This document shows, one piece after another, positions 32,321 through 45,301 of a stretch of 64,000 nucleotides of DNA (position 1 is the stretch's first letter; each line of letters starts with the position of its first letter). The notes beneath the pieces are model-generated. The model did no database searches and was not told the origin of the DNA. It saw only the letters and a program-made list of their open reading frames with translations. The position numbers and the translations under genes were made by a program. The DNA is taken from NCBI GenBank assembly GCA_004352715.1, contig SCFE01000004.1, forward strand, positions 804,044-868,043, given 5' to 3'. The stretch comes from Hofstenia miamia (lineage: Eukaryota > Xenacoelomorpha > Acoela).

Positions 32321-33728
32321 TGTAACATAATCGTAATCTTATCATATGTGGTCAAATTGAGAAAAAAGGAAGAAGAAACCAAGACTGAATATTAAAATAA
32401 AATATTAATTGTAAAAACATATGAGTAAGATTAATTAGTTATTTTGTAAATTTATAGTGCAGTATTTTTGATATTAATTAATTTGGCAAAACNNNNNNNN
32501 NNNNNNNNNNNNNNNNNNNNNNNNNNNNNNNNNNNNNNNNNNNNNNNNNNNNNNNNNNNNNNNNNNNNNNNNNNNNNNNNNNNNNNNNNNNNNNNNNNNN
32601 NNNNNNNNNNNNNNNNNNNNNNNNNNNNNNNNNNNNNNNNNNNNNNNNNNNNNNNNNNNNNNNNNNNNNNNNNNNNNNNNNNNNNNNNNNNNNNNNNNNN
32701 NNNNNNNNNNNNNNNNNNNNNNNNNNNNNNNNNNNNNNNNNNNNNNNNNNNNNNNNNNNNNNNNNNNNNNNNNNNNNNNNNNNNNNNNNNNNNNNNNNNN
32801 NNNNNNNNNNNNNNNNNNNNNNNNNNNNNNNNNNNNNNNNNNNNNNNNNNNNNNNNNNNNNNNNNNNNNNNNNNNNNNNNNNNNNNNNNNNNNNNNNNNN
32901 NNNNNNNNNNNNNNNNNNNNNNNNNNNNNNNNNNNGAGAGGCTCTTAGGTTAGGTGTAGGAATAGGGGCTTTTACTTGTATTAGCTTTCCTATCGTTCTT
33001 TGTTCATATTACAACTTTTATTACATTATGTTATTACATCTGTTTACATCAGGAAATCTAGGAAATCACAAGATCTATTTGCATTATATTGGATGTTGTT
33101 TATTACGTATGATTACTAGTAGACTGATGGACTATCAATTCATTTCTTTCCCCGTGACTGTATTGATTGTTCACATGTACTCTAGGCCAGCATGTAATTA
33201 TTTATATGTAAGGTTATTATATGTACGAACTCATAACAAGCTAATGCATCACGGTTGCGAGATTCCTTTATTAGACAAACTCATCGATAACAAGAACAAT
33301 CAATACAATAAATTCGTAAGGTATCACACATTATCACCATTATATTCACGCACACTATTCCATTACACTGAGTCATCTAAGTTGTGGTTGGTGTCTCTAT
33401 CAATGTGGCAGTATTGCATGGAAATACTCGTTATAGCATAATTCTTCAATTCCTCTTTTGTGCTTTGTTGCAGGTCGGGTAAGCGCACCCTGTACTTTGT
33501 ACCCTCTGACTCGTGTCTTGGATCTAAACTATCGGTCGTTAGTTTTGTATCAATATCAGTTGATCAGATAATAATATAATTATTTAACAGCTAAACAAAA
33601 GAACAGAAAGAAGAGAGATGGAGAATGGAGTCTGTCACCTACCGTACTCTTAGAGGAGGAAATAATTGTTATAGCAGCTCCTAAATTAGTCTAATAATTA
33701 GCAGTATGAAGGTTGGCGAGATTCTACA
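32321..33728 (+). repeat. 3' LTR of the gypsy element (gapped)
   Basis: Begins TGTAACATAATCGTAATC and ends GAGATTCTACA, with a 443-N gap (32493-32935). Aligns to the 5' LTR from 33091 onward with few differences, several of them C/T or G/A. Confidence 0.9.
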
Positions 33729-33744
33729 TTGCGACCCTGTCAAA
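33729..33744 (+). other. Primer-site-like remnant after the 3' LTR
   Basis: TTGCGACCCTGTCAAA matches the element's own primer-binding site at 11 of 16 positions, although it lies outside the 3' LTR. This suggests that LTR once belonged to a second copy lying head to tail. Confidence 0.45.
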
Positions 33745-34260
33745 TTAGGTGACCTATAAATCGACAATAAAGAGACCAAGCATGTACTGTTATTTAAATG
33801 TAAAGTAATTATTTACTTTATTTAATTATATTAATTAAGGCCAATAGTTTTTGATAATGGCTGAAGTAATATTTATTAAGCAGCTAGTGACATTGCCTGG
33901 TTGCGAAGTATCATAAGTATACATTACAAATTGAGTTTAAGTCAGTTACAAACAGCCTTGAGAGCAGCTATGAGTTAGGATTGGGAACACATAAGTACTT
34001 CAATGAGCTGAGACTTGGAACCACTCAATTGATAATGGAGGCACATGTGGATTGATTCGAAGATCAGAGTCGGCCAGATGCCATAGCCAGATCACGGAGA
34101 AGCACTGTGACAGTGGCATACCTAAACAGTATCAAGTTATTTTAAGTTAAACAAAGTTTAACAATAGCATATCTGATGTCAGAGTAAAACGAAGTTAACA
34201 TCAGTATATCCCTACCTGCATATAATGGGGAACAATAATTTAAAAGAATAATTTACTCTC
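33745..34260 (+). repeat. Truncated LTR of a second subfamily
   Basis: Resembles the interior of the solo LTR at 47762-48907 from about 48355 onward: shared segments near GACTGAATAAATGACTCTAC/CATGTACTGTTAT and the GCCCGGTTGC/GCCTGGTTGC block. The first half is absent. Confidence 0.55.
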
Positions 34261-34289
34261 TGTTAATGCTTGGTATTGGATGGTACAGG

Positions 34290-34470
34290 ATCATTATGGG
34301 AAGTGCTTACACATTTTTACCCAAACACCAGGATTAGTGCTGAAGATGCATATACTTCTGATGCTGATGTGCTCATGACGCTCATGATTGCTCTGAAAGG
34401 TCTCCAGCTATAAGAACATTTTTAGGACATCTTTACTAGACCACTTAACAATCTAAGAAAGAACTGCCCC
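34290..34470 (+). pseudogene. ORF3 C-terminal remnant
   Basis: A plus-strand stretch encodes DVLMTLMIALKGLQL, aligning with AMMTLMIAIKGLKLYEK of ORF3, followed by a stop. Only the conserved C-terminal block survives. Confidence 0.6.
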
Positions 34471-35439
34471 ATCAACTCTTGCCTTCTGGAAATCAAGTTC
34501 TTTGCTTTCAAAATGAAGCTGTCACCCAATGTGAGACAATTATGCAGATTATGAGGCGACCCAGGTATGCTGAAGTTTCATTATGGGATGATATTTTAAC
34601 AGTTGAAATGGTTGAAAAGACGCAAAAGTTGTTTTCAGGATCCACTGTTCAAATCCAACCACAAATTTAACTGTGCAATGAGAAGGGGCGTGCAGAGTCA
34701 CTTGGGGCCCTTATTTTCTGATTTACTGGTTTGTTTGATTATAGGCACTCAAAATTAGAGTTATGTCCTTTGTCATGAAATGATTGTTACTAACCATCTA
34801 TATCAATTTTTTTATATTAATTTGTTCTATTTCAAGAGAAGTATTTTGATCAATTTATTATTTGTCCCCTTGATTTAAACTGACGTGTGATTGCTTGTTT
34901 AATTTTGCAAGGGAACTTGTGTAACATTGTACATAGAAAACAGGTAATAATTCACAAGATGTTTATAAGTACTTGAGGAACCTGTACCATTAGCACAATA
35001 GAATTTATTCTTGCTTCAACTTGTTTGCTCTTTATTTTATTATTAAATTACTAAGACTTTCTAGGTTTATCATGGATGTTATTTCTATAATTAATAAGTA
35101 AGATATGGCAACAATTTGGAAGGCACTGCACTGTGTCTGGGGTGACAACTTGCCCCTTAACAGATGACAGCCAAAATCATGGTTGTTTTAGGTTACGATT
35201 ACATGTAGGGAATAAGAACTTTTAATTCAATTGATTCATTCATGCACTTAACATCACACAATGCAAATATAATAAGTTGCTGGTGAATGTGAATGCATGG
35301 TAATTACGTGCAATTATTTTATTATTCTGCTAGAGCACTGATCACTCTCTACAATGGTAACCTCTGCAACCTTCAAACTAACCTGGATTTTCTCAGTGCC
35401 ACTTGAGTAGCCAGAGTGCCCTGTGACTCTGCACTATGT

Positions 35440-36373
35440 TCTGGTATATTCCCTAAATGTCATCTGTGGTTGGTAGTCTGAATGTTGCTGGGTAGTTGTT
35501 CTTGTTGCTTTCCCAGAATAAATTAGTGAGACCATATTTTATCAGCTTTTGTGTTTTTTCTGTTGGGATTGTAATCTTGAATGTGATACATTTTTTGTTG
35601 ACATTGATCTGGTTATTTGTTGGAAGCATCTGTTTTATTTCTTTTCTTGTGAATGCTTCTGTGAATAGTAGATTTATCAATGATTTGATTTCCTTAACAG
35701 AGACCTCTCTGTAAATTCTCCTGACTATGTTGTCATTGCATTCTTGTTTATTGTTATTTATACGAGAAAATGATTGTTGTCATTATCTATCCATGACATT
35801 TTGCTGGGGCCTTTACTTGTATGTTTCCTGTTTGATTGTTTCATTGGTTTTTCTTAATCTGTTTGATAATCTCATTTGCCTTCCTGCCTTCTTATCAGGT
35901 TTCATGTTGTCATCCAGAGCTGCTGTCTAGTTGCATTGAGTTAACTGTTGAAGGTTGCTCCCCACATGTATTTTTTGGTAGAATCACTTAGGATGTCTAT
36001 TTCACTATGACAGATTCCTGTATGGTTAAACAGAAGTACTGTGCTTGGTCTTCCCATCAGCTGTTCCCTTGTCATTAGGCAGGCGAAATATTTTTGAATG
36101 TTTGAACTGCTTTTTTAGTTGGTAACCTTTTGTAGTAGCCAGTTTTTCACGTTTGCTGTTATTGGTGCAATTGTGATTTCAAATTTCTTTGTTTTTACTA
36201 TTGCTTTTCTCTCTTTCTTCATTAGAGTTAGTACAGCTCTTTCATTTTGCATTAGCATTATTGCTATTATCCATGCTGTTGTGCATGCTCTGATTTTTTG
36301 CATTCTTTTCTTCAAAGACCATGTTTTTGAAGTACCTTTTCAAGTTCATTTCATGTGCTCTTCTGATTACTGA
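35440..36373 (-). pseudogene. ORF3 remnant (middle part)
   Basis: Minus-strand fragments align to ORF3: TEAFTRKEIKQMLPTNNQIN with the TEAFTRQEVTQMLQPNNQL block, and NERAVLTLMKKERKA with the NEKLVLPIRKKERKS block. Stops and deletions intervene. The relic is cut at 36374 by the LTR of the next element. Confidence 0.75.
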
Positions 36374-37602
36374 TGTAGAATCTTGTCAGCCATTTTTCTA
36401 GCAATACTGAGTGGAATTGCCACAACTGCTTAGACAGGTTTCTCTTTTTGCTAATGATGGGTGTGATATTTGATTCCATAATCACTCCTTATTTGATCTC
36501 ATATGTAGTAAGCCAGCAATTCTGGTTACACATTCTTCCTAATCTATTTAGGTCAGGAGTGATGATGTTCAAGGGTCAAAACCTGATGCAGATCACTGTA
36601 AGAGATAAAGAGATTCCCACTAGCAACTCTGCAATCTTCAAGGAAACCTCCTGCATGCCTCACAATGGTACAGCTCTCAGTGATAGAATGTGGTTAGTGT
36701 AATTTGTAACCTATTAACTTAGCAATTTTATTGCTCTTGTTATTATGACTAAGTAAATAAAGAACAGTAATGCAACCTTGATGCAATTGCTTGGTATAAT
36801 TCCCTACATATAATATCCCTACATTTATAATAGTACATGAAAGCCCTGCATACATGTGAGCAATCAATGCTGTTCATAAGAAACAGGAATTGGTAGTCAG
36901 TCTACAATTGATGAACAATTGAGATGAGTTAGCATAACTTAATAATATACCTGAAAAAGCCAACTGCAAGAATTTAGATCTTAAATGGGTTAGCCTACAA
37001 TGAATTATATACAGCATACTTTATTAGTGAATGAATCAAAGGGAAAGCTATAACTGACAAAAACCCCTATTAGTATCCCTATCTTAAGAACATGTCAGAA
37101 GTTTCAGTTACTGGCTGCACCTCACTTTTGAAAGTGCTGCTCTGAGATACATTCACCAGATCTTGGGACCACCAAAGACTACTCTTGTGCTTGAACATTT
37201 AGCTTTCCATAATGTAATTAAATAAAGCTAACAAAAGCAACAAGATAAATCCAATAAAATTTTCTCATCATTGTTACATCTAGTATCATGTATTTATATC
37301 ACACTTTTGTAAAAATCAAACAATCAGCAAGTACCTGTTAGAGGACACTGTTGACAATTTCCCAGTTTTCTGTTCATGTGCTATTATTCCACAATGTCAG
37401 CATTAATTAGAACAGCAAGATTGTCTTTTGATTCTTTTGACAACTATTGCCAAACAGTTAGTATCAAACAACACTATTAAATTTGTACAAATAATCAAAA
37501 AGGATCATCATTGTGTGTTTTACATTTTAATCATTTATTGCATTATCAGTATTTTATCTTTTCATTATTTTCTCACATTTTGACCACATATAGATTATGC
37601 CA
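36374..37602 (-). repeat. 3' LTR of the deleted element
   Basis: In + coordinates it begins TGTAGAATCTTGTCAGCC and ends GATTATGCCA, inverse of TGGCATAATC...GATTCTACA. It is related to but clearly diverged from the LTR of the full-length element. Confidence 0.75.
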
Positions 37603-37622
37603 AACTCCCCCCTCCAGTGTAG

Positions 37623-39486
37623 CTAATTAAGAATGATGACTTTTTTGCCATGTACAATCTGGGTGGTTTTTCTTATCAAGTTTGCTGCTTCCAGCATTTC
37701 CCAATGGAGATTTTGATATTGCTCCAACTTTGTTAGCTTTTTACCACATTTTTCTCTGTTGTAAGCATCTTTTTGTGTCTTATGAGTGAAAGGGTATTGC
37801 AGCATATAGGTGTAATCCTTTTATTGCTATCATTAGTGGCATGATTGCATCCACTTTGCTAGTGTGTGCCAAGTCTGGATGTTTTTAGTTGTTGTGGTAG
37901 AAAAATTCATAGTTTGGCGCCTTGTTGTAGAATGTGCTTACTTGGTTTTGAACTTTTTCTCTAGTTATTTCTTCCAGTTTGTTTTTTCCAAGTCATATCA
38001 TTGTTATTATTTCTACTCTCTGCATTACATCATAGTATCTGTATGTTGAGCTTCATAGTTTGTGCTATACAATATTTTTAATGCCTCAGAACAGTATTGC
38101 TCTTTTCCTTTGGGCGTTTTTTCAATCTCTTTACAAACCTTTTCTATTTTTTTGTGTATTGGCTCACCTTCCTTGTAGAGGTCATATGGCGTCACTGTGC
38201 CTTCTATATATATTATTTCTCTGTTGTCATTTTGTAGCAGTGTCTCTTTCATTTTGCATATCTTTTGTTGTTTATTTTTCTTTCTGCTTCTTGTTGTTTG
38301 TTGACATACATGTTTTCCTCATGCCACTCTGCTTGGAAGCTTTCTTGTTCTTTAGTCTCCATCTTGGCAGGAGCATTGGTATTAATATTGTGAGTGGTGG
38401 TGTACTTTGTCACAGTGTTGTCATTGTTTGGTTTTCAATCAATTCATATGATCCTTCCATTCCAACTGTTGTTGCCATGCCAAATGTTGCGGGATAATTA
38501 TTCATGGCTTTGATTAGTTTTTCCCAAAAGTAGTTTGTGAGCCCATTCTTCATGAGGTTCTTAGTGATTTCTGGATTAATCACTAGTTTTGAAGTGATGC
38601 ATTCTATGTCTACTGCTATTCAATTTTGTGGTTGTAGCATTTGCTTTATTTTGTTTTATACATAGGATTCTTATGAGAGATTTAATGTCCTTCTCATATA
38701 CTTCTCTGTATATCCTTTGTACTATGTTATCTCTCCTTTTACATTTGATCTCAACTAGTAGTCTTTCATCATCTGTATCTACCTATGAAATTTCACTTGG
38801 TGTCAGCTCTCCCCATTTTTCTATATTAATTTTATTGATTCATCTTTGAGTGTTTGGTGTTAAGGAGATTTTGGTAGACTGTAGTAGTCTGTCTTCAAGC
38901 AGCATTTCTTCATGGGATTAGCTTATAATTTCAATTATCTTGATTGGCCAGTTTTGCCCTTCTTTTCTCATTATTTCTGCTGATTGTATTTTCTTTATCA
39001 TTTCTGCCATCTCTACTTGCTCTCCCTTCTTATTAGATTTATTGCTGTTAGCCACAGCTGTTTCCTTAGGGCTCTCAGTTTTATGTTAGATGTAGCTTCC
39101 CACAAGTATTTTCAAGTTTCATCATCTAATTTTCTGGGGCATATGCAAGTTTTTTAGCAAGTTCTACTATGCTTGGTCTTCCCAAGGTGTGCTGTTGCAA
39201 TAGTAGTCTTGTGAAATAATTTCCAAATTTCTGGTAAACCTTTTTGGTTGGTGAGAGTGACATTATGCTTAAATTCTGCAACCTCAAGTTTTTTACCTTG
39301 ATTGGCATTGGTACTATCAGAATCTCATATTTTTTCATTTTTGTGACATTCCATCTTTCCTTCTTTAGTATCTGTAATACTAATTTTTGTTTTCCATTAA
39401 AACTATTGTGAGTATCCATATCAACATTCTGGCTCTAATATCTGGTGTGTTTGATTCCTCAAAGAGCATGTTCTTAAAATTTTTCT
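37623..39486 (-). pseudogene. ORF3 C-terminal half in the deleted element
   Basis: Blocks in ORF3 order on the minus strand: KKYEILIVPMPIKVKNLRLQ and HTLGRPSIVELAKK (39126-39419), YPATFGMATT near 38480, GTVTPYDLYKEGEPIHKKI near 38200 and the terminal ...VHGKKVIILN at 37623. Several stops and frame changes. Confidence 0.75.
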
Positions 39487-39576
39487 TACATCCTGTGTCT
39501 CAGGTATACTTCTTGTCTGGGGGGTCTTTTGAGTTCTGGGTTTACTTCTAGTAGTTTTTTTCTTTGAATTCACCAT
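39487..39576 (-). pseudogene. Gag N-terminus fused to ORF3
   Basis: Starts MVNSKKKTTRSKPRTQ, matching the gag start of the full-length element, then passes directly into ORF3-like sequence equivalent to residues upstream of the HICARTSVWIL block. Confidence 0.65.
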
Positions 39577-39811
39577 TTTTTTCATTTTTGCTCAGGGTAT
39601 CCAATTGGGTAATCCATTCTTGCATTTTTATGTGCTCTGGTGTAATGTTATTGTTCATTCCCTCTTTTTTCTCTTTTCTTCAGTCATAAAACTATTAAAA
39701 CTATTTTCCAAATACTTAGACTACTATTTCCAATTCGATTGATTCGAGAAGAAACAACTATCTTGACTCGAATTTTTCTTTGCGCATGTCGGGCGCCTGT
39801 CATGGTCGCCA

Positions 39812-42346
39812 TGTAGAATCTTGACAACCTTCCAACTAGTAAGTCTGAATGTAATTTAGGAGCTGCTTTTACTACTTCGCATTGATGCCTAGTAATGCTT
39901 GCCTAGTAAGGTAGGTGACAGATTCCAAATTCCATCTCTATTCTTTTGTTCTTACTTGTGGTTACTTAATGATTAGACTAATATCTAAGCAACAACTATA
40001 ATTGACACTCAGAGTAACAACAGTACTTTAGGTTCAAAACAAGAGATGGCTGGTACAAAGTACAGGGTTACACACCCCACCTGAGGCAAGGCACAAAGAG
40101 GAATTGAAGAACTACAATGTAACTATTAATTCCAATGAACACTTTGACATTGAAAGAAACACCAATCGCCACACCAAGAACTCAGTGCATGGAATGTCAT
40201 ATATCATGTGATAATGCAATAGTGACAATGTGTGGATAACCTACTAATTTAATGCATTGATTGTTCTTGTTATTAATGATGTTGTAATATAAAGGAGACT
40301 CACAACCAGAATGCATTAGCTTGTTATTATGCCTTACATGTAATAACCCTACAGATAAATATTTATATGCTAATAACCTATAGTACATGTGAACAATCAA
40401 TGTGGTCAGCATAAAACTAGGAATTAGGTCCTTAGGTTGGCTATGAATTAAATACAATGTAATGACATTGATAAACTTCCAATACAAACAAACTGTGAAT
40501 TCTCGTATAAGGGCTAATGTAAACTTAATAATATAATAAAACGAACAACAAATGATAGGAAAGCTACAACAAAGAAAAACCCCTATCCTTACACATAACC
40601 TATGAGCACATTGGGTAGACCAACAGCTACCAGCCGCACAGCCATGGGAATGGCACTAGCAAATCATTATTGTTAATGTGCAGAATACACAGCTGTTGGA
40701 ATGGTGATAACAATTCATTGCTAAGTGCTAAGCTGTTACAAATTATCTCCCTTTAAACCAAGTCGTGGACCACTGCCTCAAATACCCTAGTGCTTGAACG
40801 TTTTTAGCTTTCCATTTAATTAATAAAATAACCTGAGAAAGAAAAGCAAAGCAAATCCAATGAATTAAGTCATCACCAAAATAATAAATCACACTACTTT
40901 TATACTTCCAAAATAATAAACATTCAAATATTTGGCTAGTACCTGTTAATCTAAGTTGTCAACAAATTCTGATTCTGTAGAATCAGTGGCTGGTAGGAAA
41001 ACTTAACTAGAAACTTAACTGACTCCACAGAAGGTTTAGATAGCGTTTACAGAACAGCCACGATTCCGGAGCAGGGATTAACTTAGAACTTATAGCATAT
41101 AGATGTAACATTGGTAATTCATCCAATTAACAGAACTAATTTAGGTAACAACCAAGATGACCAATTCCTGTGGCTTCCAGCCAAAGCAGAACACGTCCAG
41201 AAGCAAAGTGCTTAACCTAGTGACTGGTGCTACCCTATTTGTCTCACTTGTTTAATTTCTATCTCATTTCAAAAAAAACAACCTAGTTCTCATTTTCATT
41301 GTTATCTCTCAGCTAACTATTAGATAATCTGTAATTGCCAGATATTCGTGCTAGCCCACGGCATGGTATCATCACAGTGTTAGATCTTATAAGTGCATGT
41401 ACGTGTTGAAATACAAACGAGAGATTTATTATTTCCATATGCGTAACCGTATACATAACTTAAAGAACCACAATTCGGACTGGGTAATCAAAAGATCCCC
41501 AGAAGCAACTTGTCGCCCCGTGCTAATGAAAGCACTCCCGAATTGTCGCCGATCTTAAGCAATAAATATCATTTAAAGTAATAGATAAATAAAAGATACA
41601 ACGGTAGACGGCAGCTTAAGAGTAGACAAAGTCTATTGAACAATCGCTACAGTGTTCCTCAGTTATATACAAAAAAGATTCATTTTTACCTGCCTTTGTT
41701 TACACTAATCAATATTCAACGTGGTTTAACATGTTTGCAATAATTTTCCCTCGTAAATTAAATTTGAGCAAAACAAAAGCACCAACGAGGGGACACAGAA
41801 CTAATAGCAGCAAAACTAATCTCGAATGTGAAACGTCATGATGACGTAAAAATACAATGGAAATAGATCGAAAATAAAAAGATATAAATTGCACAAAGTT
41901 CCCTGAGCGACTCTACAATTCTCTAATTTTCCTTTGTCTGCTGATTACACCCAATAAAGAAAATGAAGTAAATCCAATAAATTTCAGCTATCAACAAAAT
42001 ATCATATTGCACTGTTTTTATAATAGAAATTGCTTAAACAATCAAATATTTGGCTAGTACCTGTTAATACTGAGTTGTTGACAATTGACTAAATTTTGAT
42101 TCTTTTTTGTCTGCTAAATTGTGCACGTCAGCATTAATTAGCTTTTTGCAACTTTGCCTTTTTACCAATTGTCAAATATACATTTGTACTGCCAATTAAT
42201 TAATAGAAAAATTACTGCTTATAAATTTACAAATAATTAACTAATCATAATAATGTGTTGTACAATTAATATTTATTTCAAAATGCAGTCTTAGTTCTTC
42301 CTTTATTGTTCTCAAATTGACCATACATGATTTGAATTATGTTACA
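39812..42346 (-). repeat. 5' LTR region, two overlapping LTR fragments
   Basis: Begins (+ coordinates) TGTAGAATCTTGACAACC and ends GAATTATGTTACA. At about 2.5 kb it is twice the usual LTR length. A segment at 40800-40990 recurs, diverged, at 41950-42110, and 41000-41940 is less AT-rich, so a second LTR or another insertion is nested here. Boundaries inside are unresolved. Confidence 0.55.
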
Positions 42347-42399
42347 CAATGATAACCAATTCGATTAGATTTGACATACATTTGGACTACTGGGAACAA

Positions 42400-43690
42400 G
42401 TATACAGGATCATGGTGGGCCCATACATAGGGATAGACCTCCACAGCCAAAAAAAACAATTGAACTGATGATGGATGAAGAGAAAACAAATACACTGTTC
42501 ATAAAATGCAGCATGAAGAACATTTAAACAAAATAGAAAACTTATGGAGAATGATTAAAATAAAGCAGAAGATGACAGAAGAATGGCTATCATGATAGAA
42601 GCACCATTAAGAAAATAACATAGAACAATCAAACCATGTTATCTGAGATAAACTAGGTGTACAAATTGAATGCAAAAAAAGTCTTCAAAAGTTTAGTTTT
42701 CAAAGAAAAGAATACACTAGAGATCTGGTTTAGAAGAACAGTAAGGATACTGGTGATTTTCACAATGGAAGACAATGAACTAAAATTGCAGATCCCAAGA
42801 AAAACAAGATACATAATAACAAATGCAAAAAACTGGCTTCAAAAAGGACACATCAAGAGAATCAATTCTGATAAATTACAAAAGCCATTTGAATTGATAG
42901 AAAGACTCATAAGCAGAATAATCATCAACAAGAGCCCAATGGGAAAATGTCTTGAGTGGAAATAGCCAATAGAACAGGAATCTGCCCAAATGAAATATAA
43001 ATTTTTGATGAACCATCAAAAAAGAATATAATGGGGTGCAACATTGGAAACAAAATTAGAAACTCATGTTGACCAAAGAGTCTTTGAAAACAGAATTGGA
43101 AGAATTACTGAAGCCATACAATCAATTGGCAGTGGATGTTGAGTGCATCACTTTGAGACTAGAAATAAAAGACAGTGTAACCATTACATTGAAAAGGTGA
43201 GGCATATCAGAGAAGTTTTTGGAAAAGTTACAAGGGTGCAAGATGAATTACTAAGTAATGAAATTCATGGCAATTGCGTCAACAATGAGCACAACATTCA
43301 GAGAAATAGAACAACAAGTTGAAATGAAAAAATCAAGTGCACAATATTGATTACTATGATAATGCCAAGATGGAGAGTACCAAAAAAGAAAAAATCATGA
43401 AAGCCTGTATGCATGAATACAAATCAAAAATACAAAAGAAAAGGAGAAAAAATTGAATTGAAAGATATAATGGTCAAAAATAACATTAGAGAGGATATAC
43501 AACAAAGGAGTGACAACTCCATGCAATTTATATACCAAAGGACACCCAATAAATGAACAACTAGAACAGTTACAGGATGAAATCAAAAAACAAACAACAA
43601 AGGCAGTGATATTAATTTGGAAGTAAACAACATAGTTTGGCTCAATATATGGAATGAGCACTATAGGTACTAAAACATATTGAAGTTGAT
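42400..43690 (+). pseudogene. ORF3 remnant (C-terminal two thirds)
   Basis: Plus-strand pieces follow ORF3 order: LFIKCSM near 42500 (ORF3 LYIKCSM), a 102-codon stretch at 42657-42965 matching the region around the KNKRYETAISPI block, SNQLAVDVECI-like sequence near 43130 and INNIVWLNIW near 43630. Many stops. Confidence 0.7.
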
Positions 43691-43799
43691 GGAAATTGTA
43701 ACAAAGATAAGAATGAATAAAATGGATTGGTTATGGTTTGTTGTTGTAATTCAATAATCTCCATTGGTATTTGTTCCTTGCCATATTTTTCGTATTTAA

Positions 43800-44740
43800 T
43801 GGTTTATTGTATTCTGTAGTAGGAACAATCTGGATAATATTGATTGTGATATTTGACAAGCACTTCTTTCTTAACAACTTGCAAATGTTTTCTGGATTTC
43901 TTGTAGTAGATTGTGGTAGAATTGTGATTAGGTTTTTTTAAATGATTAGTAGTATTTGGAGGTTTTTTTTCTGAGAGTACTTTGTAAGTCTGAACTTGTA
44001 TTAGGACGTCAACTGCTAATCTGGGCATGATCTCTGTAGAAAGAGATCAACATGAAAAAGAGCTGTGGTTGAATTGGAATAATAGTGGTGACCTAGAATG
44101 ATAAAGTTTTTGGGCCTCAGAATAAAGAAATTATCCAGACTTAGCTCTGATCTGCACATTTTAATAGTTTTCCAGTGACTAAGAATTATTACAAGAATTA
44201 TTTTGTGAAACTTAGGTAAATGATATGATAAGGAATATTTTTCAATCAACTTTGTATCTTACAATTCTTCCTCTTTAATAAAATAAATAGTGAGTATGTC
44301 TTCCAATGAAAAGTGAATTTGAGATAGTAATACAACATTTTCTTTGAAAGTAATCAGTTTTTGTATGGTAGTAAGATTAAAATCATTAACAAAACATATG
44401 ATCAGTACTGTGGAAGTAAGGGTGGTTAAGTTCCTCATTCATTAGATGTGGGTTATAAATTAGAGTATTATTAGCAGGGCATTTCTCAGTATCAAGTAAG
44501 AACAGACAATGTGATGTGGAGTACTTAATTGTTTTCTGAAAACAGTTTTAATTTTGGCAGAGATAATAAATGATGTATTGTGCTTTTTGTGGAACAATAA
44601 AATAGGGATAGAATGCTTCAGAACCAACAGTTTTAATAAAAGATTTGTGTTTGTCTAGGTATTCTTTAGAGCAGGAATGAGATTTCTCACTAGAAGATGA
44701 TGAGGGGAAGAGCATGGGCACTGATGTTTCCAAGAATGCA
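43800..44740 (-). pseudogene. ORF3 N-terminal remnant
   Basis: On the minus strand, FPSSSSSEKSHSCSKE and EAFYPYFIVPQKAQYIIYY (44548-44733) align with the Ser-rich linker and IHPYFIANRKIRYN block of ORF3. Sequence below 44500 is probably a continuation but only weakly recognisable. Confidence 0.5.
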
Positions 44741-45301
44741 GCAAAACCAATGGTTGTAAAACAGAATGTTCAGGTAATGTTGATAGACAAGTACTTTTGG
44801 TAGAGTAATCAGTGTCTGTTGTGTACCCCTCTAGCTAGCTGAATTGTACTAGGGATAGGTGACTGAGCTTGAATGACTACTCAAATCAGCCTGCTCTCCA
44901 ATTAGTACCAAAAAGAGGATGAAGGGCTGAATGTGTCAATGTGATTGTCAATTGATCATGGTTGGGTCAATTCTCCTGTTATAGGATCATAGTTTCCACA
45001 GGAATCTGAATTGTCTGCCTGGACAACTGCTCTGGTAATTCACTGCCACTCAATGTTGTATGAATATTCCTTTTAATTGTTGTGATCACTAAACAAATGA
45101 TTTAATGATTCACTTAGGTCCTCATCATTACTTATGCTAGGAATGCCCACCTTAGGGGAGTGTAATATTTGACATCAATGAGTAAAAAATGATATAAATG
45201 TGTACAACACTTGAATATAATAAAATAGAATAGATAACAATGCTTTTCACTAAAAAACAAAGTGTAAATAAATATTTAGTATTTATACACTTTGTCACAA
45301 T
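44741..45301. other. Unassigned retroelement-like DNA
   Basis: No coding block is recognisable. TAGGGGAG followed by TGTAATATTTG near 45150 resembles a polypurine tract and LTR start on the + strand but could not be extended. Confidence 0.3.

Larger units (their letters stand above)
22370..33728 (+). mobile_element. Full-length Ty3/gypsy-type LTR retrotransposon with a large third ORF
   Basis: Order: 5' LTR, tRNA-type primer-binding site, gag, pol (protease, reverse transcriptase, RNase H, integrase), ORF3, polypurine tract, 3' LTR. About 11.4 kb, with gaps inside both LTRs. The domain order (integrase after RNase H) defines Ty3/gypsy. Lesions seen: a TGA inside gag (24552), a TAA inside the ORF3 repeat array (29325) and a TGA inside ORF3 (31797). 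Pol is open throughout. No target duplication matches the flanks (see the entry at 33729). The LTR pair differs at fewer than about 20 sites over the 635 bp that can be compared, so the insertion is moderately young. Confidence 0.92.
34920..37802. repeat. Segmental duplication, copy A
   Basis: Matches 47249-51463 (copy B). Both contain the same 510-bp left segment, the same minus-strand ORF3 remnant and the same LTR inserted at the same ORF3 site. Copy B additionally carries a solo LTR. Copy A lacks about 230 bp near 35780. Confidence 0.8.
36374..42346 (-). mobile_element. Internally deleted gypsy relative (LTR, gag start, ORF3 C-half, LTR)
   Basis: A minus-strand element. Its 3' LTR is 36374-37602, next to a polypurine tract (37603-37616). 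The ORF3 C-terminal half runs 37623 to about 39486. It is joined to the first 30 codons of gag (start codon 39574-39576), then leader, primer site (39794-39811) and a 5' LTR from 39812 to about 42346. Most of gag, all of pol and the N-terminal half of ORF3 are missing. Confidence 0.7.
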
